NCBI GenBank assembly: GCA_044221315.1 | Contig: JBGAPK010000002.1 | Coordinates: 124,001 to 188,000, forward strand | Direction of reading: 5' to 3' | DNA length: 64,000 bases | Origin: JAFEBO01 sp044221315 | GTDB taxonomy: Bacteria; Planctomycetota; Phycisphaerae; Phycisphaerales; UBA1924 | Shown here: piece by piece, positions 55,650 to 63,912 of the stretch | Layout: each line of letters opens with the position of its first letter | Numbering within the stretch: the first letter of the stretch is position 1 | Made by a program: the position numbers and the translations under genes | The notes under the pieces: generated by a model | Seen by the model: only the letters and a program-made list of their open reading frames with translations | Told to the model about the DNA's origin: nothing | The model's database searches: none

Positions 55650-56912
55650 ATGCCCTCGGCCAGCACCAAATCCAGTTCTTTCTCCGAAGCCAAGCCCGCC
55701 GCGGCCGGCACGGACGTCCGCTCGCTCATCGGCGCAGAATTGCCTGCGCTGGTTGCAATCCGCCGCGATCTTCACACGCACCCGGAATTGAACTATCAGG
55801 AAAAGCGGACAAGTTCCGTCGTCCAGCGTGAACTCGCCAAGCTCGAATCCTCCGGCCTGAAGTTCAAGGCCGGGCTCGCCAAGGGAACCGGCGTACTCGC
55901 CTACCTCCCTCCAACCGACAAAGCCGGCGAGACCAAGCCCTCCATCGGCCTCCGCGCCGACATGGACGCCCTCCCGATCACCGAGAACACCGGCAAGCCC
56001 TACGCCAGCCAGACGCCGGGCGTCATGCACGCCTGCGGCCACGACGGGCACGTCACCATCCTGCTCGGTGCGGCACGCGTCCTGAGCAAACTCGCCCATC
56101 GCCCGCGCGGCATCCACTTTGTCTTCCAGCCCGCGGAGGAATCTGGCGCCGGCGGCAACGCCATGTGCCAAGACGGCGTTCTCGACGGCAAGGTGCTCGG
56201 CCCCAAGATCGAACGCATGTACGGCCTGCACGGCTGGCCCACGCTCGCCCTCAACACCGTCGGCTCACGACCGGGCCCGTTTCTTGCCGCGACCGATGAC
56301 GTCCTCGTCGTCATCACCGGCGAGCAGTCGCACGCCGCGTACCCGCACTTCGCCAAGGACCCGATCCTTTGCGTTGCGCAGTGCATCCTCAGCCTCCAGC
56401 AACTCGTCGCCCGGAATTCCAGCCCCTTCGACAACGTCGTCTGCTCCATGACCATGATCAAGGGCGGCACCGCCAACAACGTCATCCCCCGCGACGCCCA
56501 GTTCCAAGGCACCATCCGCACGCTGACCAAGGAAGCCCGCGCCAAGGCGAAGAAGCGGTTCTTCGAGATTGTGAACGGAGTTGCCGCGGCTCACGACTGC
56601 AAGGCCTCGATCGACTGGCACGAGGGATACCCCGTCACCTTCAACGACCCCGCCCTCACCGACCGCTGGTTCGAGATCGCCCGCGCCACCGTCGGCGAGA
56701 AGCGAGTCCACTTCGTCCCCGAGCCCACCATGGGCGGCGAGGACTTCTCCTATTACGCCCAGAAAGTCCCCTCGGTCTTCTTCACCCTCGGCCTCCAGCG
56801 CCCCGGCGACACCAAGCCCGCGACGCTCCATCAGCCCGAATTCGACTTCAACGACGACGCGATCGGGACGGGGATCGAGATGTTCGTGACGCTGGCCACT
56901 GAATCCCAATAA
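55650..56912 (+). CDS. M20D-type amidohydrolase
   Basis: 420 residues from the ATG at 55650; the open frame upstream overlaps the preceding gene and is not coding. The M20D metal site is readable: ADMDALPI, HACGHDGH, QPAEESGAG and, near the C-terminus, GGEDFSYY. The dimerisation lid begins with the ITGEQSHAAYPH segment. Relatives cleave N-acyl amino acids such as hippurate, IAA-amino acids or N-acetyl-diaminopimelate in the cytoplasm. The specific substrate cannot be read from sequence, and no signal peptide is present. Confidence 0.92.
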   Translation: MPSASTKSSSFSEAKPAAAGTDVRSLIGAELPALVAIRRDLHTHPELNYQEKRTSSVVQRELAKLESSGLKFKAGLAKGTGVLAYLPPTDKAGETKPSIGLRADMDALPITENTGKPYASQTPGVMHACGHDGHVTILLGAARVLSKLAHRPRGIHFVFQPAEESGAGGNAMCQDGVLDGKVLGPKIERMYGLHGWPTLALNTVGSRPGPFLAATDDVLVVITGEQSHAAYPHFAKDPILCVAQCILSLQQLVARNSSPFDNVVCSMTMIKGGTANNVIPRDAQFQGTIRTLTKEARAKAKKRFFEIVNGVAAAHDCKASIDWHEGYPVTFNDPALTDRWFEIARATVGEKRVHFVPEPTMGGEDFSYYAQKVPSVFFTLGLQRPGDTKPATLHQPEFDFNDDAIGTGIEMFVTLATESQ

Positions 56913-56923
56913 TCAAGATTCTG

Positions 56924-56987
56924 CTGCTCTGCTGCTCTGCTGCTCTGCTGCTCCGCTGCTCCGCTGCTCCGCTGCTCTGCCGCTTTG
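56924..56987. repeat. Octanucleotide tandem array
   Basis: Eight consecutive 8-base units: CTGCTCTG x3, CTGCTCCG x3, CTGCTCTG, CCGCTTTG. The central three share a T-to-C change, which shows internal duplication. It fills the 80-base gap between the convergent M20 and VOC genes. Copy number is likely to vary between strains. Confidence 0.85.
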
Positions 56988-56992
56988 CAGTC

Positions 56993-57484
56993 TTATTCCT
57001 TCGCACCCTGCCCCACCCGAAACACATGCCCGTCCGGATGCTGCAGGTGAAACTCGCGCATCCCCCACGGCTCGTCCGTCGGCGGCATGAGCACCGTCAG
57101 CCCCGCCTTCACGCACGCCCTGTGAATCTCGTCCACGCCCTCAACGAAGATGCTCATCCACATGCCTTTGCCCTGCGCCTCGTAGTCGTACCCGGGCGGC
57201 CGCTTCACACCCGCGTCGTCACGCCCACCCTGCCCGTCGCGGCAGAGAAAAATCACGGCGTTAGCCGGATGCCCGTGCGCTCCTTCCCCCACGCACACGG
57301 AAGCGAAGCTCGGCGTGCCCGCCTTGCCCGACTTGGCAATCGCCTCGAAGCGAGGATCACCGTCCATCATCATCGGCTGGTCGTGCCACGCCCAAGCCTT
57401 CCGCCAGCCCCACTTCTCGAACCAGGCGATGCTCGCGGGCACGTCCCGAACGTTCAGAATCGGAATGAGGTGCGAGATCTGCAT
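56993..57484 (-). CDS. VOC (glyoxalase/bleomycin-resistance fold) protein
   Basis: 163 residues from the ATG at 57484; another at 57499 is possible. Two beta-alpha-beta-beta-beta modules: HLIPILNVRDVPASIAWFEKWGW at the start and IFVEGVDEIHRACVKAGL later, ending REFHLQHPDGHVFRVGQ. The HPDGHVF segment is the usual metal/substrate strand of VOC proteins. Without more context the reaction (lyase, dioxygenase or binding protein) is unknown. It follows the octanucleotide array at its 3' end. Confidence 0.82.
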   Translation of the reverse strand: MQISHLIPILNVRDVPASIAWFEKWGWRKAWAWHDQPMMMDGDPRFEAIAKSGKAGTPSFASVCVGEGAHGHPANAVIFLCRDGQGGRDDAGVKRPPGYDYEAQGKGMWMSIFVEGVDEIHRACVKAGLTVLMPPTDEPWGMREFHLQHPDGHVFRVGQGAKE

Positions 57485-57530
57485 GCCGCAAGGATACAAG
57501 CACTCGAAACCCCCGCGGGATCGATCGCTC

Positions 57531-59225
57531 TTACTTCAACGACTTCACATACTCCACGATCGCCTCCACCGATTCATCCCGCCCCTGCTTCCACATCTGG
57601 AAAGTCATCGGCGTCCTGATCTTTGGTGAGATCCACGTCCGGTAGTCCTGCGCAGTTGACGTCTGCCAGTACAAGTTGGAGAAGTTGACCTCCATCTTGC
57701 TGTACGGGAGGGTCTCCGGATTTGTCTCACCGACGAAGTTGGGCGGCGCTCCGGTCGGTTCGCCGACGAAGATCGCGGGCGTGTAGCGTTCCAGTTGCGT
57801 CGCGAAGAGCATCGCCGCGGAGAACGTGTTCCGACCCGCGATCACATACAGCGCACCCGGGCGGTTGAGCTTCGCGCAGCGCAACAAGGCTCCGATCAGC
57901 GGGCGGCTGGTGAACATGTCTCCCCCGCCGTTCCATCGCAGGTCCACAATCAGCGCTTTCACTTCCGGCTTCTCGACCGCCGCGATCAATTCATTTGAAA
58001 ACGTGTCGAGCGGCCGGTTCTCCATTTCCGCGCACTCGTTGTACTGGCAATAGACAATCGGCACATCGGACAGTCTCTCGAACCAGTACATCTCCGTACG
58101 CCGCTTCAGGTGAATGGGCAATGCCTCCTTCCCGCCCGGCGGCACGCGCACAATCTCTGCGATGGGCTCGGCCACGGGAACCACAACATCTCGCCGCCGC
58201 CCGTCCGGGCAGGAAACGGTCAGCCCCAACTCGTCCGCCCTGCTCGAAGCCCCCAGCGCGTGCAACACACGGGGCGTCCTCATGAAGAAGGGTGCCCGCG
58301 AGACGATCCGCATCGAGTTGTCGCGCGACACCAGCGGCGTCACCGCCGCCATGAGTTCGTCCGGGGACTTGCCTTCGATCGCTTCGATCCGCGACCAGAC
58401 CAGGTCCTGGTTCTCCTTCCTCGCACCGCTGATGTACCAGCCATCCTCAAACCGGCCGAAAAGCACCGGCACCTGCCGGCCTTCCGCCGGCCGCGCCTCC
58501 GTGTGACCATCGCGCAGTCTCGCGACCAGCCTCATCACTCCCACTTCGAGTTCCGCATCGGAACTCGACCCGATCCTCGTTTCCAGCTCTGCGATGCCGT
58601 CGTCAAATTTCACCTCCGCGAGCACCCGGACCGCATCAAACAACATCCGGCGCGCTTCCTTCTTCAGGATGCGCAAGTCCGTTCGCCACCCCTGGTCTCG
58701 CGTCGATTTCGAAACATCCACATCGTTGATCAGCTCGCGGAATCGATCCGCGTGCGATGAACTCGTGCGCAATGCCTCGAGCGAACCAAGTTTCCTCAGC
58801 CCCGCCAGATTCGGCAGCCCTGAATCAACCGCGAGCGACAGTTGCTTCAGTGCTTCGTCCAGCTTCCCCTGCTCCGAGTAGCACTCGGCCATCTGCCTCC
58901 GGACCCGCGCCCGGGGCATGCCCCCCAGCGTCAGCGACCTTTCGTACGCCCCGATCGCGCCGACCGGATCTCCCGTGTACTGCCGCGACCAGCCCAGGCA
59001 CATCCACCCGAACCCGTAGTCCGGATCGAGCACCGTCAGTCGCTCGTGGATCGGCAGCGCCCTTTGCCACTCGCCCTGATCGCACGTGCGGATGCCCTCT
59101 TCGTACAGATTCTCCCTGAGCGCGGACGTTGGATCCGGCAAGGGCGACTGCGCCCTCGATGCGCCAAGAGCGCCCAGCAACGCCGCCATTCCCAACGCCA
59201 ACCCGCGACTTGTCCGTCCGTTCAT
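57531..59225 (-). CDS. Exported TPR and S41-like peptidase-domain protein
   Basis: 564 residues from the ATG at 59225 (GGAG 8 bases upstream; ATG at 59231 is too close). The signal peptide ends LGASRAQS. Residues about 30-150 hold tetratricopeptide repeats (YEEGIRTCDQGEWQRALPIHERL; AIGAYERSLTLGG). The C-terminal 250 residues have the S41/C-terminal-processing-protease fold: VKALIVDLRWNGGGDMF, then the nucleophile segment GRNTFSAAMLFAT and VGEPTGAPPNF, which is G-E-P-T-G followed by A-P rather than a Lys-containing sequence. Whether the catalytic base is supplied from elsewhere is unclear. It may be an active periplasmic protease or a scaffold. Divergent from an AraC-type gene, 122 bases apart. 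Confidence 0.8.
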   Translation of the reverse strand: MNGRTSRGLALGMAALLGALGASRAQSPLPDPTSALRENLYEEGIRTCDQGEWQRALPIHERLTVLDPDYGFGWMCLGWSRQYTGDPVGAIGAYERSLTLGGMPRARVRRQMAECYSEQGKLDEALKQLSLAVDSGLPNLAGLRKLGSLEALRTSSSHADRFRELINDVDVSKSTRDQGWRTDLRILKKEARRMLFDAVRVLAEVKFDDGIAELETRIGSSSDAELEVGVMRLVARLRDGHTEARPAEGRQVPVLFGRFEDGWYISGARKENQDLVWSRIEAIEGKSPDELMAAVTPLVSRDNSMRIVSRAPFFMRTPRVLHALGASSRADELGLTVSCPDGRRRDVVVPVAEPIAEIVRVPPGGKEALPIHLKRRTEMYWFERLSDVPIVYCQYNECAEMENRPLDTFSNELIAAVEKPEVKALIVDLRWNGGGDMFTSRPLIGALLRCAKLNRPGALYVIAGRNTFSAAMLFATQLERYTPAIFVGEPTGAPPNFVGETNPETLPYSKMEVNFSNLYWQTSTAQDYRTWISPKIRTPMTFQMWKQGRDESVEAIVEYVKSLK

Positions 59226-59347
59226 TGCCATTGCTCCACGCTCGCCCCACGCCCGAAGCCCGACGCATGATCGAGAATAAACTTCGGTTTCCTGCCCGGC
59301 TATCACGTTTTTGGCGGAGCTTTCCCATTCGCGCATCTTCGCTCTCC

Positions 59348-60220
59348 ATGTCCTCTACCGCAGCCGATGCCGGCTTGGATCGCCGTATCGCATATCAATG
59401 CGCCGATTTCTCCATACTTCAGACCCGCTGGCACCCGGCGCGGCACGAACACAACCGCGAGATCACCACCGACGCCGCCGCCATCGAGATCATGTCCCGC
59501 GGCAGTTTCGTGCGTACCCGGCCCCGCGAGCGCGTCGTTGGTGATGCGAATTCCGTCGTCTTCTTCCCGTTCCGATCGTCCTTCCGGATCTCGCATTCGG
59601 TGCCGAGTCCAAACCGCGGCACGACGATACGAATTCCCGAGGCTTCGATCGAGCGCTGCCACGCGATGTCCAGGGACGCGCTCACCGACCGTCCCGCCCA
59701 AACCGAAGTGCGGCTCACCCCACGCGCCCGAATGCTCCACGCCCGGCTTCTTTGGCGCCTTGGGGCGCCCGCGTGCCGCGCTGCAATGGAAGTCGAATCG
59801 ATTGTCGTTTCATTCCTCCTGGAAGTCCTCCGCGATCGGTGCGTCATTCCCGCTCGCCACGACTCGCTCGCCCACGCCCGCTCCGCCCGCGTCCGCGAGT
59901 ACCTTTCGTTTCACTTTCTCGACAAGCCGAGCCTCACCGACCTCGCGACGGTCGCCGGCTCGTCCGTCTGGACCGTCAGTCGCGACTTCCACCGATCCTT
60001 CGGCATCACGCTCGGCCGCCACATCACGCAGCTACGCCTTGGCCGAGCGCTCACCCTGCTCCGAGGCGGTCACGGACGCCTCACCTCCATCGCTCTCGCC
60101 AGCGGCTTCTGCTCCCACAGCCATTTCACCAAGTGCTTCCGGCGCGAATTCGGGCTCTGCCCCGCCCGGACGAGCCTCGGCGGCCCGATCGATCCGATAC
60201 CCGCCGACCCTTGGAATTGA
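59348..60220 (+). CDS. AraC-family transcriptional regulator
   Basis: 290 residues from the ATG at 59348; an ATG at 59267 is possible. The C-terminal region carries the double helix-turn-helix of AraC proteins: SLTDLATVAGSSVWTVSRDFHRSFG, then LTSIALASGFCSHSHFTKCFRREFG with the GF-SHSHF pattern. The N-terminal half looks like a cupin sensor (WHPARHEHNREITTDAA). Being divergent from the TPR-S41 gene, it is a natural candidate regulator of that gene, but no operator was identified. Confidence 0.88.
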   Translation: MSSTAADAGLDRRIAYQCADFSILQTRWHPARHEHNREITTDAAAIEIMSRGSFVRTRPRERVVGDANSVVFFPFRSSFRISHSVPSPNRGTTIRIPEASIERCHAMSRDALTDRPAQTEVRLTPRARMLHARLLWRLGAPACRAAMEVESIVVSFLLEVLRDRCVIPARHDSLAHARSARVREYLSFHFLDKPSLTDLATVAGSSVWTVSRDFHRSFGITLGRHITQLRLGRALTLLRGGHGRLTSIALASGFCSHSHFTKCFRREFGLCPARTSLGGPIDPIPADPWN

Positions 60221-60336
60221 GTCGCGGACGCTCCAACGCCCTCGCAAATTTGCCTTTGTATCCGCGCGGCTTTCTGCTAAATTGTCAGAATGGGAGTTTC
60301 CGCCTCCCATCGGTCCAAGTCTGGAGGAGAGACATC

Positions 60337-61206
60337 ATGCATTCACCCATCGCCCGTTGTGGCATTCTGCCCGTGTCGTTCTGCGCGCTCGCCGCCATCA
60401 TGGTGGCAGCCCCCGTGTCCCTCGCCTCGCTCGCGCTGCTGAGCGGCCCGCAGCAGGGCTCCCACGTCGGCAACCTCGTCACCAACGGCTCGTTCGAGAC
60501 CGGCGCTCCCGCCAGCGGCACGCAGTACTGGGCCAACGGTACCGCGCTCACGCCCTTCGGCGTCCCGCCCGGCTGGTCGTCCTCCGGCTCGAACAGCGCG
60601 TACGCCTACTGGGGCGGCCCCGGCCAAGTCGCACTCAGCGACAACCTCCCCGACGGCCAGAATGGCCTCTACTTCGGCAACAACTTCACCAACGTTGACA
60701 AGACGCCGACGTGGAATGCAAATGGCACCGTCTCGTTCTCCGGCAATCCGACCTTCACGCCCGTCTTCGGCTCCCCCGTCACGCTCTCGCAGACCGTCGC
60801 CACCAACGCCAGCCCCGCCGCGGCATACATCCTCTCCTTCTGGGCATCGGGCGAGAACGCCGCCTTTGCCTCCTACGCCGACGGCATCTTCGGCCTTCGC
60901 ATCACCAACGTGCTCGCCGGCGATCCGATCCAGTACCTCACCTGCCCCGGCGGCCAGTCCGCCCTGGGCGCGTCTCACCGCTTCGAATACCAGTTCACCC
61001 CGCTCAATCCCCTCGCCCCCGTCACCATCGAGTTCATCAACTGGGGCCACATCAAGCAATGGCCCGACGCCAACGGAAATCCCGTCGGTGCCTTCTGCAG
61101 CGAACTCGTGCTGGATGATGTGATGATCAACTCGATTCCGGCGCCCGGCGCGATGGGTCTGCTGTTCGCCGGTCTCCCGCTGCTGCGACGCAGGCGATCC
61201 GCGTAA
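60337..61206 (+). CDS. Exported beta-sandwich protein with PEP-CTERM-like sorting tail
   Basis: 289 residues; TGGAGGAGA precedes the ATG. The signal peptide ends SLASLA. The body is a galactose-binding-like domain opening LVTNGSFETG and ending CSELVLDDVMI, as in the dockerin proteins at 29459 and 40019. Instead of a dockerin the C-terminus is PAPGAMGLLFAGLPLLRRRRSA: a Pro-rich motif, a short hydrophobic segment and an Arg cluster, the plan of PEP-CTERM sorting signals (here PAP for PEP). Exosortase-type processing is implied, but no exosortase gene lies in the window. Confidence 0.83.
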   Translation: MHSPIARCGILPVSFCALAAIMVAAPVSLASLALLSGPQQGSHVGNLVTNGSFETGAPASGTQYWANGTALTPFGVPPGWSSSGSNSAYAYWGGPGQVALSDNLPDGQNGLYFGNNFTNVDKTPTWNANGTVSFSGNPTFTPVFGSPVTLSQTVATNASPAAAYILSFWASGENAAFASYADGIFGLRITNVLAGDPIQYLTCPGGQSALGASHRFEYQFTPLNPLAPVTIEFINWGHIKQWPDANGNPVGAFCSELVLDDVMINSIPAPGAMGLLFAGLPLLRRRRSA

Positions 61207-61285
61207 GGAACCAGAATCGTCCGATCCGCCCGATGGCTACCGCCAGAAGAAGCCGATTCCGATTCGCTTGAACATGTGACGTCCC

Positions 61286-61308
61286 CGGCACCCATCCGAA
61301 CGGTGCCG
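61286..61308. terminator. Hairpin between two convergent surface-protein genes
   Basis: A perfect 7-base stem CGGCACC/GGTGCCG with a 9-base loop lies between the PEP-CTERM-like gene and the dockerin gene on the other strand. Flanks have no T run on either strand. It may serve as a bidirectional stop. A smaller GTTCG/CGAAC stem follows at 61328-61343. Confidence 0.35.
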
Positions 61309-61381
61309 AATGACGGAGAGATCGCATGTTCGCAATCACGAACAAGTAAGCGGTGTGGTTCGGGGCGGAGAGCCCCATGAA

Positions 61382-62632
61382 CTACGGGCAGATAAAGCGG
61401 TCGTACTGCCGGGCGAACTCGACAAAGTCCGTGTCGTCCACGACGCCGTCGCCGTTCAAGTCCGAAGGGCAAGCCGGTGGCATGGCCGGGTCGGCGCAGT
61501 CGAGGACGTTGTACGCCGCGGCGAAGGCAACAAAATCGGCATCGTCCACCCCGCGGTCATCGTTGAGATCGGCGGCGCAGGTATCGACCACGAATCCCTC
61601 GAAGGTAGCGCCGACCTCGCTGTTGCCCGCGATGAAACGGCCGTTGTTGCTGATCGCGATAGCGTCGCGCAGCACGCGCTCCGGTACCGGGATGCCGATG
61701 GTTTCCAGGAAGGCGCTCAGCAGCACCATCCCCTCGCCCTGTCTCCAGATCATGGCGCCGGAATCAGAGGTCCCGACCACCACACTGCCGTCGCCGTTGC
61801 AGTCGTTGGCGAACGAAGCCGAATCGCCCGAAGCGACGCCCAAGTCCTCGGCGGCCAGACCAGCCGGGAGCGACATCGGGAGGCGCAGCCAGCGGGTTGC
61901 GTGCGTCTTGTTCGTTTCGGTCAGGCGGCACTGACCCACGGCGCACCGCCCGTCGGCGCTCACACCCTCGGCCAGCGATTGGAACGATCCCGCCAGCAGC
62001 GGCAGCATCGCGGTCGCGCCGCCCTCGTGCCAGAAGCCCCGCTCGGGGTTGCTGTTGATGCGGCCGACGATCACCGCGCCATCCGCACTGGCGGCCTGTG
62101 CACGCCCGTTTGGGATCAGCCCGGGAAGTTCGATGGACACGCCGCTGCCGTTGGACCACTCGTACGGCGGAAAGATGTCCCCGTCGCTGGTGTGCACTGT
62201 GAACTGCCCGACCACCGTGGTTCCATCGTCGCTGATGCCGGCCGCGGTTCCGCCGGGCTCAACACCCATCGAGATCGGCGTGAGCGTGCCGTCGGGACCG
62301 GGGCTGCCGGTCCAGACAAAGTCACGCGGGCCCGAACCCGGGTCGTAATCGCCCGCGATCCACGAACCGTCGCCGGAGACCGCGTTGGCGGTGGAGTCTG
62401 TCGTGGCCAGCGTCGGGTGGAACGTGCCGGCCCCGTCGATTCGAGTCCAGCGAATGGCCCTCGCCTGGCCGCCAACCATTGCCCAACCCACCGCCGTGCG
62501 CCCGTCGGCGCTGATGTCGGTCACGAACGAGCGATTTCCGCCAGCAAAGCCGATGCCCCGCAGGGCCTGGGCCCACGCAAGCGATGACAGACCGATCAGT
62601 CCCAGCACGGCGACAGCGCGTTGCGTTCTCAT
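61382..62632 (-). CDS. Secreted HAF-type repeat protein with GC-type dockerin
   Basis: 416 residues; GGGGAG lies 6 bases before the ATG. The signal peptide ends LAWAQ. Body repeats: GNRSFVTDISADGRTAVGWAM, TANAVSGDGSWIAGDYDP, TAAGISDDGTTVVGQF, AQAASADGAVIVGRI, LAEGVSADGRCAVGQC and IAISNNGRFIAGNS. These are the S-x-D-G-x-x-x-V-G units of HAF/extracellular-repeat proteins and should form a propeller. The dockerin has loops ADLNDDRGVDDADF (Arg replaces Gly) and SDLNGDGVVDDTDF joined by DCADPAMPPACP. It ends DRFICP. It is about 16 kb away from the main tagged run and shares its repeat type with 34014-35285. Confidence 0.86.
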   Translation of the reverse strand: MRTQRAVAVLGLIGLSSLAWAQALRGIGFAGGNRSFVTDISADGRTAVGWAMVGGQARAIRWTRIDGAGTFHPTLATTDSTANAVSGDGSWIAGDYDPGSGPRDFVWTGSPGPDGTLTPISMGVEPGGTAAGISDDGTTVVGQFTVHTSDGDIFPPYEWSNGSGVSIELPGLIPNGRAQAASADGAVIVGRINSNPERGFWHEGGATAMLPLLAGSFQSLAEGVSADGRCAVGQCRLTETNKTHATRWLRLPMSLPAGLAAEDLGVASGDSASFANDCNGDGSVVVGTSDSGAMIWRQGEGMVLLSAFLETIGIPVPERVLRDAIAISNNGRFIAGNSEVGATFEGFVVDTCAADLNDDRGVDDADFVAFAAAYNVLDCADPAMPPACPSDLNGDGVVDDTDFVEFARQYDRFICP

Positions 62633-62820
62633 GTGCGGCTCCCCGACCAGGTCCCAAGACCGGCACGCTCAGTTTGACGCGCCGCCGCCGCAGCGTCAAC
62701 AAGGAATCGCAAGAGCAGGTTCTGTGGAAACAGCCGCACCATGGGGCAAACACCCCAGGCCGTTCGGCGCGCGGCAAATCTCGCGAGCGCCGTTGCACCG
62801 AACAGGCGGGTGAATTGCGA

Positions 62821-63912
62821 TCAGGCCGTGCGGACCGCGCTGCCCCGGCTTGCCGCGGCGGGGGTCGTGGGCTCGGCATTGCCAAACCGCTGCACGTCCG
62901 GCGGCGGCAGATGCCACACAGCCTTCTTGTGCTGCCCCTCGGCGAGGTACCACTTCACCATCCGGTCGATGCCGCCGTCCTTGCCGGCCAGCGGAATCTT
63001 CGGGCGATAGCCCGCGTCCAGGATCTTCTGCGCCTCGAACTTTGTCTGCATCGCGAAGAGTTTCTTGACGCGCGCGCTCGACACCGGCAGGTTTTTGCCC
63101 GTCAGTTTGATCACGATGTCGAACGGCAGCACCAGCAGGCACGCCAGCCCAAGCGGGATCCGCAGCTTCGGCACGCTCTTGCCGAGCGACTTGTACACCT
63201 GCTCGCTGATCTCGCGGCTCATCAGGTCGGGCTTGTCAACAAAGTGATACACGCCCCAGTTCTCACGCTGTTCGCGCGTCCAGAGGTAGATCGTCGCATC
63301 GACGATGTTCTCGACGTACGAGAGGCTCTTGATGTTGCTGCCATCGCCCACCAGCACGAACTTGCCGCTCTTCACCTGGCGAATGAGCGAGTACATGTTC
63401 GCGAAGTTGCGCGGCCCGAACGTGACTGTCGGCCGGATGACGAGCGCCCGGCGTCCCTCGCCCTTCTTCACCCACGCGTCGTACACACGCTCGGCCGCGA
63501 GCTTGCTCTTGCCGTAGTTTGATTCAGGCTGCTTGGGGGCCTCTTCGGTGTGGGGCTCGGGGGCGCTGCCGAAGACCGCGACGGTCGAGTAGAACCCGAC
63601 CTCGCGCACGCCTTCCTTGTCCATCGCCTCGCACAAAACCCTCGCGCCGTTCTCATTCACATCGAAGAACGTCGCCTCGGAGATTCCAAAGTCGTGGTGT
63701 GCCGCGGCAAGGTTCAGAACCCGATCGCACCCGCGGACCGCCCGCTGCACGATCTGAGGGTCGCGAATGTCGCCGTGGAAGAACGCTGAACGTCCGATAT
63801 CCCATTCGGGCTTCACGAGGTCAAGAATGACCACCTCGTGACCCTTGGCGGTCAATTGCTCATGGAAATAGCGGCCAATGAACCCGGAACCACCGGGGAT
63901 GCAGATCCGCAC
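62821..63912 (-). CDS. NAD(P)-dependent epimerase/dehydratase (extended SDR)
   Basis: 363 residues from the GTG at 63912, nine bases after GGGAG; an ATG at 63921 abuts that site and is a less likely start. Rossmann motif PGGSGFIG near the N-terminus, then GDIRDP, LNLAA and the catalytic Y-x-x-x-K in NYGKSKLAAERVY, plus RPTVTFGPRNFANMYSLI. The C-terminal extension (about residues 240-335) is longer than in simple epimerases and includes a hydrophobic segment, LGLACLLVLPFDIVIKL, as in some sugar- or sterol-type dehydrogenases. Substrate unknown; nucleotide sugars are the usual choice. Confidence 0.87.
   Translation of the reverse strand: MRICIPGGSGFIGRYFHEQLTAKGHEVVILDLVKPEWDIGRSAFFHGDIRDPQIVQRAVRGCDRVLNLAAAHHDFGISEATFFDVNENGARVLCEAMDKEGVREVGFYSTVAVFGSAPEPHTEEAPKQPESNYGKSKLAAERVYDAWVKKGEGRRALVIRPTVTFGPRNFANMYSLIRQVKSGKFVLVGDGSNIKSLSYVENIVDATIYLWTREQRENWGVYHFVDKPDLMSREISEQVYKSLGKSVPKLRIPLGLACLLVLPFDIVIKLTGKNLPVSSARVKKLFAMQTKFEAQKILDAGYRPKIPLAGKDGGIDRMVKWYLAEGQHKKAVWHLPPPDVQRFGNAEPTTPAAASRGSAVRTA

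Noticed and set aside
56924..56987. CRISPR array
   Set aside because: Units are 8 bases in direct tandem with no spacers and no cas genes in the window.
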